Source: Competibacteraceae bacterium UBA2788
GTDB lineage: Bacteria; Pseudomonadota; Gammaproteobacteria; Competibacterales; Competibacteraceae
NCBI GenBank assembly: GCA_002352185.1
Contig: DEHY01000222.1
Location: 1 to 12,492 of the forward strand
Direction of reading: 5' to 3'
Length of the DNA stretch: 12,492 bases
The notes under the pieces are model-generated. The model was not told where the DNA came from. It searched no databases and saw only the letters and a program-made list of their open reading frames with translations. Positions 7,601-12,492 of this stretch are shown piece by piece. Both the position numbers and the translations under genes were made by a program. Position 1 is the first letter of the stretch, and each line of letters begins with the position of its first letter.

Positions 7601-8648
7601 TGGTGCCGGTTAAACCCGTAAGGGAGGCCCTGTTCAACGGTTGCGTGCTCTCCGTTTTGCAGGTATCGGTCTGAAAACTTTCTACCGTGACCGTCGCCCC
7701 TCCCGCCTTCACCGTATACAGCGTGTAATTATCCCACAAATCCGGAATGCCGTTCGGCGTGGACGTCATGTGACCATTGGTGGTTGAAGTGGAGTCGGCA
7801 GCGGCGTTGCTGCCCCGCCCGGGAGCGGTTCCAGCAAACCCTTTGTTGTCAGCCCACACCGTGTAGTAGAAATCGGTCGCGCTCAAATCGCGGGTCACGC
7901 TGTAGCCGGTCGTACCGGACATCGGGTTGCTGCGGGCGGCGGTATAGCTGGCGTTGGTCCCGATGCTGTCCCAAGGATCGTATTGGAGAGTCGGGTTGTA
8001 ATACAGAGTGCTGACATCGGACGAAAACAGCCGCCAGTCCCAGAGAAAATGAGGCTGGCTGGCGTTATAAGCAGGACAGCCGGAAACATTGCGTTCCATG
8101 GGAGTAGAAGTAGAACACCCCCGGTCGGGCCGCCATAAAGTGTAGGTTGAATTACAGCTAAAAACGACGCCATTATTTGCGCCAGTGCCCACTTCACAGC
8201 CGGTGGTGGGCGTATAGAGGTTATCGCTGTTCGGGTAATAATAGGAAAGATAGTTGGAAATGCTGCCGGTGGAATAGGCGGTTTCCGTGCTGTTGGTGAC
8301 GAAACCCGTCCATCGCTGCTGGGAGTCCGGCACATAATCGGTGGTGGGCGCAGTGCTGGCGGGATTTCTGAATGATCCGGAAGTCAGCCCTGTAGCAGTC
8401 GTGTTGGGGACATCGAAGTCGTAAAAATTAGCCGCCCAATACCGGATCGTGCTGAACTCCCAGTCCATTGAGCCGGAGTCGTCCAGGGTAATGAACACAT
8501 TCGGCGGCACCCCAACCGAACCGATAAAGAGCGGCACATTGGCGAAATCAAGCAGGGCGGCGGATGCCGGTGCATAATAGACCAACCCGCCACTAAGCAG
8601 CGCCGCAGCGGCCGTTATTCTGAAACTTCGAGTCTTGATCGTCTTCAT
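4629..8648 (-). CDS. pilY1: PilY1, type IV pilus tip adhesin and assembly protein
   Basis: Large exported protein (1339 residues) that, in characterised relatives, sits at the pilus tip, promotes extension with the minor pilins and can act as adhesin and surface sensor. The signal peptide (about 1-30) ends PASA before ALLDF. A von Willebrand A domain starts near residue 50: MIDAS DxSxS is D56, S58, S60 in DDSGSM, with the later motif LLLTDG at about 538-543. A long Ser/Thr/Tyr-rich insertion with several Cys lies between. A Ca-loop-like DKDGDTRSD covers 554-562. The PilC/PilY1 beta-propeller begins near 810 (YVGANDGMLHAF at about 840-851; GDLRGNLWKFD near 1036-1046). A second loop, DFNGDGTPE, is at 1264-1272. 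No RGD motif is present. The ATG at 8648 has GGAGG 5 nt upstream; the longer GTG start at 8684 looks artificial. It lies 90 bp after pilX. Confidence 0.95.
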   Translation of the reverse strand: MKTIKTRSFRITAAAALLSGGLVYYAPASAALLDFANVPLFIGSVGVPPNVFITLDDSGSMDWEFSTIRYWAANFYDFDVPNTTATGLTSGSFRNPASTAPTTDYVPDSQQRWTGFVTNSTETAYSTGSISNYLSYYYPNSDNLYTPTTGCEVGTGANNGVVFSCNSTYTLWRPDRGCSTSTPMERNVSGCPAYNASQPHFLWDWRLFSSDVSTLYYNPTLQYDPWDSIGTNASYTAARSNPMSGTTGYSVTRDLSATDFYYTVWADNKGFAGTAPGRGSNAAADSTSTTNGHMTSTPNGIPDLWDNYTLYTVKAGGATVTVESFQTDTCKTESTQPLNRASLTGLTGTSPDQNNPRCWYYCQTASTTASTCGSTGTYYYRYQAGRLIVSQVGSTTTLSGSAAQPLLGGKTIAELKQNIANWYQYYRRRSLVAKGSIGKVITKFPNFRYGISVLNQWSGTWPTKLFVEMPTAANPPYTTENANLLTKTYGFTWGAFGTPLQIALDRAGQYYKGILSGHTTSPILSAAQGGKCQQNFSLLLTDGFWNATYTAMGDKDGDTRSDTLADVTYYYYQNDLRTDLVDKVLTTPFDQANWQHMVNFTVAFGVEGLLNYPTASGWPAEVNPLTESSTQWGDPTVSTTTPAKVDDMWHAAYNSRGAFFSAKNPQQLLDGLSTSLNIVSARTGSATALSMNSGFVTDTRSAISYIARFNSADWTGALLAVTINTNGTFATGAPVWDTSVTFTPSTQPPDARRIFTSSGPFLWANLSTAQQAYLNTNPINNLPDAKGQARLDFLRGRGVATTDSAWLTTNSFRNRTSMLGDIVNSDPFFVSYDSGPAMIYVGANDGMLHAFNADNGQEVFAFIPDAVIPKLNALPDVGYAHRYYVDGGPVVKKNVGANARTILVGTLRGGGQSIFALDVTDPASFDQSKVLWQFSGKSLGHPYDNDLGYTFSKPTLTKLADGSWVVVIGNGYNNTEADGNVGAGTAVLYLLDLETGALVKKLNTFAGSTASPNGLATPAVIFDPADSAKVLYAYAGDLRGNLWKFDLSTGGASASVAYNTTCSSANPCKPLFTATSPSAGNPTQPITTRPEVDVHPSLNGYLVYFGTGKYIETTDNQNTGQPTQTLYAVWDRDNPNISSLLPQTRAHLLQQTILANVSGSYVTSDTPIVWHEDANLTSPTNPSGTPPADYLGWYVDLIVAGDNQGEKQVTNGLLLDKKIIFNTIIPSVDVCEAGGTSNTIILDAVSGSRLSVSPFKGSSNVTGDFNGDGTPETVPISSQGSTVGILSSPAPVTALGASGGGGDQPFIVSLGSSGQPSSIEVDPAQQTIGRRFWRQLQQQ

Positions 8649-8684
8649 GGCATCCTCCAGATCGAACTTCTGCAATTTCTTCAC

Positions 8685-8712
8685 ACGTTCCGTTTATTCG
8701 GATTCGGAACGT
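8685..8712 (-). other. Stem-loop between pilX and pilY1
   Basis: Perfect 8-bp inverted repeat, ACGTTCCG (8685-8692) and CGGAACGT (8705-8712), with a 12-nt loop, in the 90-bp pilX-pilY1 gap. It lies about 36 bp upstream of the pilY1 ATG and 27 bp upstream of its GGAGG. No T-run follows it on either strand, so it is not an intrinsic terminator. It could affect transcript stability or the relative expression of pilY1. Confidence 0.55.
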
Positions 8713-8738
8713 ATGCATTGGCGGACGGTAGTGACCAG

Positions 8739-9518
8739 CTACGGCTGGGGAGCGTAGTAATTCATAGAGACGCCGGTTTGCAGCATGGCAACCGCATTTT
8801 CACTGCCGCCCACACCCCGCGCGGTATTGCGGAAATAGTGTTTTTCGCGGAGAAAGTCCCTGTCGTTCTTTTTCACCACACCATCCGCCGGAGTTGACCG
8901 TGCGAAAGCCACAGCCTCGGTGCTGGGGTCGCCAATGGCGTAAACATAGCCTTCAAGAATGCAACGCGGCGGAACGAGCAACCCATCCAGCGTATTGGCG
9001 GCCGGAAGCGGCCAGCTACGGCTGAGGGCGCCCTCCCACCAGGTGCGATTACGAGCCGCATCCGCCCACCAAGGACGGTTGCCAACAGCAGCAGGGGTGG
9101 GGTCCAGACGGTTGCCGGCGTTGCCTGGGAAATTTCCGCCTACCTGTCCATTGTCCAGACTCCAAATCCATATCTGCACTGCCGGAACGAAAGCCAAACC
9201 GGTGGCTGGGTCCCTGAGTGGAATCAGCTGATCCATGGGCGGCACCTGCGGTGGAATGCCCGTGGCATTAAAAGCAGTCACCTGAGCCTGATAGTCTATT
9301 TGCATCAGGGTCTCGCAAGCGCGCAGCGCCGCCTCGGCAGCCTGAAAGGACAGATTGCTGTCCCGCAGGTTGCCGGCCATTTTTTCCTGCAAGGTCGTAC
9401 TCCGCATGGCCGTCACGCCGACCAGCGTAATCACCACCAGCAGAACCAGGCCGACAACCAGCGCGGCGCCCTGCTGTCGCGCCGGCAATAACCCACAGGC
9501 ACGATTATTTTTCGTCAT
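8739..9518 (-). CDS. pilX: Minor pilin PilX
   Basis: Minor pilin of the type IV pilus priming/tip complex (259 residues), inserted in the inner membrane as a prepilin. The leader (MTKNNRACGLLPARQQG) ends in Gly, followed by AALVVGLVLLVVITLVGVTAM, the hydrophobic helix. Next comes the PilX-family stretch STTLQEKMAGNLRDSNLSFQAAEAALRACE. It lacks the Glu5 of most pilins, as its GspK-like role at the top of the complex would allow. The C-terminal region has a Trp-rich insertion (GNRPWWADAARNRTWWEGAL) and the family-typical ending with RGVGGSENAVAMLQTGV. The ATG at 9518 is preceded by GGGAG at 7 nt; an alternative TTG at 9542 overlaps the pilW stop and has no better support. It starts 20 bp after pilW, consistent with coupled translation. 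Confidence 0.93.
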   Translation of the reverse strand: MTKNNRACGLLPARQQGAALVVGLVLLVVITLVGVTAMRSTTLQEKMAGNLRDSNLSFQAAEAALRACETLMQIDYQAQVTAFNATGIPPQVPPMDQLIPLRDPATGLAFVPAVQIWIWSLDNGQVGGNFPGNAGNRLDPTPAAVGNRPWWADAARNRTWWEGALSRSWPLPAANTLDGLLVPPRCILEGYVYAIGDPSTEAVAFARSTPADGVVKKNDRDFLREKHYFRNTARGVGGSENAVAMLQTGVSMNYYAPQP

Positions 9519-9538
9519 GACAATTCTCCCGTAATGCG

Positions 9539-10486
9539 TCAAGGCGCCTGGTTGCGAATGTTGGCCGTAGTTCCCATCACGTACCGAAGACGGCGATCAG
9601 TGAGCGGAGGATTGGTTATCACGCCATTAAACGTGTACGACTGTGGCTGACTCGCCAGGTTATTCTGATCGGAGCGCACCAGCAGCGAAATCTGAATGCT
9701 AATCACTCGATTCCAGAGACCGCTGGCGGTCACTTGAGCCGCAGTCAAATAGGCGGTCGCTCCGGCCAGCCGTCCGACAGCATCCACGCCTGGAACACCT
9801 CCTTGATCCTGGCTGACGCCATACCAGATTTGCATATCCTGCAAACCAGCCACCAGAGGCTGGGTAGTATTGGTATTGTTATCGGTGCATTGCAGGGATC
9901 GTCCATCAACCGGATCGTCTACCGTCAGGCTCAGTGTGATATCTGCAGATTCGTTGACCGCCACGGCGCGGCCCAGGCAAGTCGTAATTGAACCATCGCC
10001 TGGAATCACCGGAGCGCCGGGGGGAACCGCAGGATTAGCTGGATTGCCGCCGGAACCTTGATAACGGAGCCGGATGCTGTCCACGCCGTTGATGTCATTT
10101 TCGCCGCCGCTCACCACCTGCCCCTGAGCAAAGGGATTGCTGGTAAAAGGAGGATTGAAATTATTCACCCTGGCCGCAAATCCACGCTCACCACCGATTG
10201 GATTCCAAGCCGTATCACCTCTATCCCAAGGATTGGTCACATAGCCGGCCAGCCGAATGTAGCGATTCATCAGATCGATGACGAGTCGCCCATCTTCCTG
10301 CATCCGCGAGGCGGCCTGCTGAATCCGGCCTGATTGTTGCGTACTCAGAAAAACCTGGATAACGGCGTTGACCACCAGCAACCCCAAAACCAGAGCCACC
10401 ATGATTTCAACCAGGGTAAAGCCCCGCTGCCGCGTTTCGCGCTGCCGGATCGGCGCCGCCGCCTTACCCCACCTGTTTGCATACAT
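9539..10486 (-). CDS. pilW: Minor pilin PilW
   Basis: Minor pilin (315 residues), GspJ-like, of the priming complex for pilus assembly. The leader MYANRWGKAAAPIRQRETRQRG is cut before FTLVEIMVALVLGLLVVNAV; Glu5 is present. The N-terminal helix continues through FLSTQQSGRIQQAASRMQEDGRLVIDLMNRYIRLAGY, characteristic of PilW. The C-terminal domain contains a Gly/Pro-rich stretch (about residues 145-165) and Cys residues near TTCLG and LQCTDN that could pair. The ATG at 10486 is chosen because AGGAG lies 8 nt upstream; an ATG at 10507 is possible but its ribosome site is poorer, and longer readings run into pilV. It follows pilV by 37 bp and precedes pilX by 20 bp. Confidence 0.94.
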   Translation of the reverse strand: MYANRWGKAAAPIRQRETRQRGFTLVEIMVALVLGLLVVNAVIQVFLSTQQSGRIQQAASRMQEDGRLVIDLMNRYIRLAGYVTNPWDRGDTAWNPIGGERGFAARVNNFNPPFTSNPFAQGQVVSGGENDINGVDSIRLRYQGSGGNPANPAVPPGAPVIPGDGSITTCLGRAVAVNESADITLSLTVDDPVDGRSLQCTDNNTNTTQPLVAGLQDMQIWYGVSQDQGGVPGVDAVGRLAGATAYLTAAQVTASGLWNRVISIQISLLVRSDQNNLASQPQSYTFNGVITNPPLTDRRLRYVMGTTANIRNQAP

Positions 10487-10523
10487 GTTCTTCACTCCTG
10501 GTTTCATCGGTGCGGAGCCGCTA

Positions 10524-11042
10524 TCACAGCGTGACCACGAAACGCTGACCCGGTGTGCCATCGCGGTTGTCATCCCACCAAATCTTGATGGCGTAGGTAT
10601 TGCCGCCGCCACAGGATGGCGCAGCGGGCGTGCTGGCCGCTTCAATGGGCACGGCATCAAGGCAAACGACACCCTGACCACCGGGCAATAATCTGGCCAG
10701 CGTCTGCTGCCATTCGGCAATGTCATTCTGGGCAATCTGTGCGCGCGTACACCCCGCTGCGGTTCGGCACGCCGCCACTGTGGCTAACGCCAGGTTTGTG
10801 GTGTTGTAATTATTCGCATTGGCTCCGGTGCGATTCGGGTTCGCCCGCATCCGGTCGGCCAGTTCGTAGGCCAGCAGGGTGGCCTGGGTTCGCATGTAGG
10901 CGCTGTGGTTGAACCGCAAGCCGCTGACCTGCAAACCCGCCATCCCGAGCAGCCCGATGGAGAGCACCGCCACCGCCACCAGAACCTCCAGCAGCGTGAA
11001 TCCGCTCGCCTTGCCGCGACGCCGGTTGATCGCATTCATCAT
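10524..11042 (-). CDS. pilV: Minor pilin PilV
   Basis: Minor pilin (172 residues), GspI-like. It carries the PilV-family start: a basic leader MMNAINRRRGKASG, cleavage before FTLLEVLVAVAVLSIGLLGMAG, then LQVSGLRFNHSAYMRTQATLLAYELADRMRANP. Mature Phe1 and Glu5 are present. The C-terminal domain has Cys residues at about 91, 97, 127 and 144 (near AACRTAAGC, VVCLDA and PSCGGG) that may form disulphides in the periplasm. It ends in a beta-rich YAIKIWWDDNRDGTPGQRFVVTL-like segment typical of the family. Two adjacent ATG codons (11042 and 11039) follow a GGAGG about 10 nt upstream; the first is taken. It lies 39 bp after fimU and 37 bp before pilW. Confidence 0.94.
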   Translation of the reverse strand: MMNAINRRRGKASGFTLLEVLVAVAVLSIGLLGMAGLQVSGLRFNHSAYMRTQATLLAYELADRMRANPNRTGANANNYNTTNLALATVAACRTAAGCTRAQIAQNDIAEWQQTLARLLPGGQGVVCLDAVPIEAASTPAAPSCGGGNTYAIKIWWDDNRDGTPGQRFVVTL

Positions 11043-11081
11043 GTTCGTCACCCCTCCACTCAACCGCATGACTGCCGCGCC

Positions 11082-11624
11082 TTACGGGCAACCGGCTGCC
11101 GGTTCTACTTTAACGATCCGCATCCGCCCGCCGCTGCCCAGCACCAACTGGCGTGCCGAAGTCGTATAGCCGCTCTTGCACAAGGTCAGCGTACCGGCCT
11201 GAAAGGCGCCATTGTTCATCTGGCTGACGCCGGCTGCCACATACGAAACGTAATTCTGTACGTTCACGTTTCCAATCAACGTCAGACCTCCCGACAGCGC
11301 CTCGCTGACCTGAATGATCGGCTCGCCGGCATCGACGGCGCCGTTAGAGTTGGGATCGGCAAACACGATCCAGCCTTGCTCATAATTGCCGGCGACGGCG
11401 CAAGTAGCCCCATCGGCGCTACTGCACAGCGTAACCCGCATACTGCGCTTGATCGCCTCCGAGCGGGCCAGGTTAAGCGCGGCGACAAACGCATTGGCGT
11501 TGGACGTCAGGCTGTTGTTGCTGATCACCTCCCGAAAGCTGGGCACTCCGATCATCATCACGATAGCCGCCACCGCCACGGTCACGATCAATTCAATCAA
11601 GGTAAAGCCTGCATTATTTTTCAT
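11082..11624 (-). CDS. fimU: Minor pilin FimU/FimT (GspH family)
   Basis: First gene of the minor-pilin operon; 180 residues, GspH/FimT family. It is an inner-membrane prepilin whose mature form joins PilV, PilW and PilX in the priming complex. The short leader MKNNAG is cut before FTLIELIVTVAVAAIVMMIGVP; Glu5 is intact. The family helix continues SFREVISNNSLTSNANAFVAALNLARSEAIKRSMRVTLC, followed by the GspH-type beta domain (YEQGWIVFADPNSNGAVDAGEPII) and a C-terminal Cys (GCP). The ATG at 11624 is chosen for its short leader. The ATG at 11657 (leader of 17) is a real alternative, and neither has a strong Shine-Dalgarno site. fimT and fimU cannot be separated with certainty from sequence alone; direct linkage to pilV favours fimU. 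Confidence 0.9.
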   Translation of the reverse strand: MKNNAGFTLIELIVTVAVAAIVMMIGVPSFREVISNNSLTSNANAFVAALNLARSEAIKRSMRVTLCSSADGATCAVAGNYEQGWIVFADPNSNGAVDAGEPIIQVSEALSGGLTLIGNVNVQNYVSYVAAGVSQMNNGAFQAGTLTLCKSGYTTSARQLVLGSGGRMRIVKVEPAAGCP

Positions 11625-11724
11625 AGCCGGTTGCCTGTTTGGCTCCGATGATTTCATTACTGGACGCCATGTTCCGCCACCCCATTGACCTGGATTGCAT
11701 TTAACCAAAACCGCAGCGCAGCGC

Positions 11725-11730
11725 CTTATA
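11725..11730 (-). promoter_or_regulatory. Candidate activator-dependent -10 of the fimU operon
   Basis: Minus-strand TATAAG (5 of 6). The matching -35 position (GAGATA) is poor, as expected for a promoter that needs an activator. The LytTR box ends about 28 bp upstream, centring it near -44 of the inferred start, a common activator position. The inferred leader is about 95 nt. Confidence 0.35.
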
Positions 11731-11758
11731 AAAACCGATGAATGGCCTATCTCACCAG

Positions 11759-11767
11759 ACAAACGGT
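11759..11767 (-). promoter_or_regulatory. Putative LytTR/AlgR-binding box
   Basis: Minus-strand ACCGTTTGT, continuing CTGG, fits the LytTR consensus [TA][AC][CA]GTTN[AG][TG] at all nine places and differs by one base from the AlgR site CCGTTCGTC. It lies upstream of the fimU operon and beside a kinase of the AlgZ family, whose partner AlgR is a LytTR regulator. A nine-base match can arise by chance; context raises the likelihood. Confidence 0.5.
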
Positions 11768-11796
11768 AGTATCTAAAAATAGACAATTCAGGTCAA
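11768..11796 (-). promoter_or_regulatory. Candidate sigma-70 promoter of the fimU operon
   Basis: Minus-strand TTGACC (-35, 11791-11796; 5 of 6), a 17-bp spacer, then GATACT (-10, 11768-11773; 4 of 6). The LytTR box lies immediately downstream, so regulator binding would overlap the start site. This is an alternative to the TATAAG promoter at 11725-11730, and the sequence cannot choose between them. Confidence 0.4.
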
Positions 11797-11928
11797 ATTC
11801 AAAACTGAAGCGCGTCACTCACGGCAAAGCGACGGCAGGGGTGGGCTTTCATACCGCGCCACGCTTCCACACCTCAAATCAGGATGGCGTCAGGGCGTCC
11901 AACTTCATAAATCAAGAGAATTTCTGCT

Positions 11929-12492
11929 ATGTCACTTTCTGCCAAGGGGCTGGCCGCAGTGTCGAAACCCGCCGCGCTCAGCAGTTTTCTGCCCGATTTT
12001 TGCCGTCCGCGCGCCGTATTCCTGTTAATGCTGAACACCGAACTGCTGGCCCTGGTGCTGGCGTTCGCACCCGGCCAGCCTCTGGCTGATTTCTGGGTCA
12101 ACTTAACCATCACCTCATTCGTGACCCAGTGGATCGCGCTCGTCAGCGCAGCAGGGCTTTGTTATCTCAGTCCACGGCTGGCGCGGCTGCCCCCTCCTCT
12201 CATCGCCCTCACGGTTTACGGCCTAACCCAGATCACCACGCTGATCATCACGCTGATCACGGTGTGGCCTGTCGTCGGCAGGGCAATGGATCGTTTTGGC
12301 GTCGCGGAATATGCGATTTATCTGGGCCGCAACCTGGCCATCAGCAGCATCGTCACGCTGCTGGCGCTGCGTTACTTCTACGTCCAGCATCAATGGCAAC
12401 AGAATGTCCAAGCCGAGGCTCGCGCCCGTTTGCGTGCGTTACAGGCGCGGATTCACCCGCATTTTCTGTTCAACACCCTCAACACCATCGCC
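11929..12492 (+). CDS. algZ: Sensor histidine kinase, AlgZ/FimS (LytS-like) type, 3'-truncated
   Basis: Inner-membrane sensor kinase of the LytS/AlgZ family; 188 residues are visible before the window ends. The N-terminal cytoplasmic segment SFLPDFCRPRAVFLL resembles AlgZ. Four hydrophobic segments follow at about 28-47, 63-80, 91-116 and 128-152. Then a short charged linker (WQQNVQAEARARLRALQAR) leads to RIHPHFLFNTLNTIA, the H-box, with phospho-acceptor His178 (PHFLFN). The ATPase domain lies outside. In Pseudomonas, AlgZ works with the LytTR response regulator AlgR to control the fimU-pilE operon and alginate genes. Here it diverges from that operon. The start is forced, since an in-frame stop lies 7 codons upstream; the ribosome site AAGAGA is modest. 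The partner algR would be expected just beyond the window. Confidence 0.92.
   Translation, partial: MSLSAKGLAAVSKPAALSSFLPDFCRPRAVFLLMLNTELLALVLAFAPGQPLADFWVNLTITSFVTQWIALVSAAGLCYLSPRLARLPPPLIALTVYGLTQITTLIITLITVWPVVGRAMDRFGVAEYAIYLGRNLAISSIVTLLALRYFYVQHQWQQNVQAEARARLRALQARIHPHFLFNTLNTIA

Larger units (their letters stand above)
11625..11928. promoter_or_regulatory. Shared regulatory region between fimU operon and kinase gene
   Basis: A 304-bp region between two divergent genes, AT-rich around 11760-11810 compared with its surroundings. It holds no convincing gene: short open frames through it lack ribosome sites and family features. It contains two candidate fimU promoters and a LytTR-type box, annotated separately. 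I see no good promoter for the kinase on the plus strand. Confidence 0.7.

Noticed and set aside
10507..10735. N-terminal extension of pilW by up to 83 residues
   Set aside because: The extension overlaps pilV, reads as a shadow frame, and would bury the prepilin cleavage site deep in the protein. The ATG at 10486 with AGGAG is much better.
11742..12089. Plus-strand open frame of 115 codons starting in the intergenic region
   Set aside because: It overlaps the kinase start in another frame, where the kinase has membrane segments and the H-box; the frame itself has no ribosome site or family features.
1..12492. CRISPR arrays, insertion sequences, att sites, tRNA or rRNA genes
   Set aside because: No regularly spaced repeats, transposase-like proteins, long terminal inverted repeats or tRNA-like cloverleaf segments were seen on either strand by eye.

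Overview
The window looks like a chromosomal stretch of a gammaproteobacterium with a GC-rich genome. The evidence is an AlgZ/FimS-type sensor kinase, a complete fimU-pilV-pilW-pilX-pilY1-pilE minor-pilin cluster in the order known from Pseudomonas and relatives, and a SerC close to the enterobacterial one. The sequence alone does not fix a genus. I see no phage, transposon, CRISPR, rRNA or tRNA signal.

Left arm (1-2206, + strand): the 3' part of serC (phosphoserine aminotransferase), a strong intrinsic terminator at 988-1021, then serA (short ACT-domain 3-phosphoglycerate dehydrogenase). These are two of the three steps from 3-phosphoglycerate to serine. The SerA lacks the usual catalytic Glu at its expected place.

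Middle (2281-3932, - strand): an unrecognised pair, a 66-residue protein followed by a coiled-coil protein of about 255-277 residues, with touching or overlapping ends. Next to them is a zinc-ribbon NUDIX hydrolase. A hairpin with T-runs on both sides (3989-4024) separates it from the pilin operon.

Right arm (4038-11624, - strand): one six-gene operon read right to left. It encodes FimU, PilV, PilW and PilX (minor pilins of the tip/priming complex), PilY1 (a large secreted tip protein with a von Willebrand A fold and a C-terminal beta-propeller) and PilE (a pilin-like subunit). Gaps are 20-102 bp and most genes have a clear Shine-Dalgarno site. No pilY2 is present. An 8-bp stem-loop sits between pilX and pilY1.

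Right edge (11625-12492): a 304-bp intergenic region and then, divergently, the 5' part of an AlgZ/FimS-like histidine kinase, cut by the window end just after its phospho-acceptor histidine. In Pseudomonas AlgR, the partner of AlgZ, activates the fimU operon from a distant locus. Here the kinase lies next to the operon, and the shared intergenic region carries a good match to the LytTR/AlgR box. This linkage is the most interesting regulatory feature. The unrecognised gene pair at 2281-3280 is the best candidate for something undescribed, but the sequence gives no functional evidence for it.
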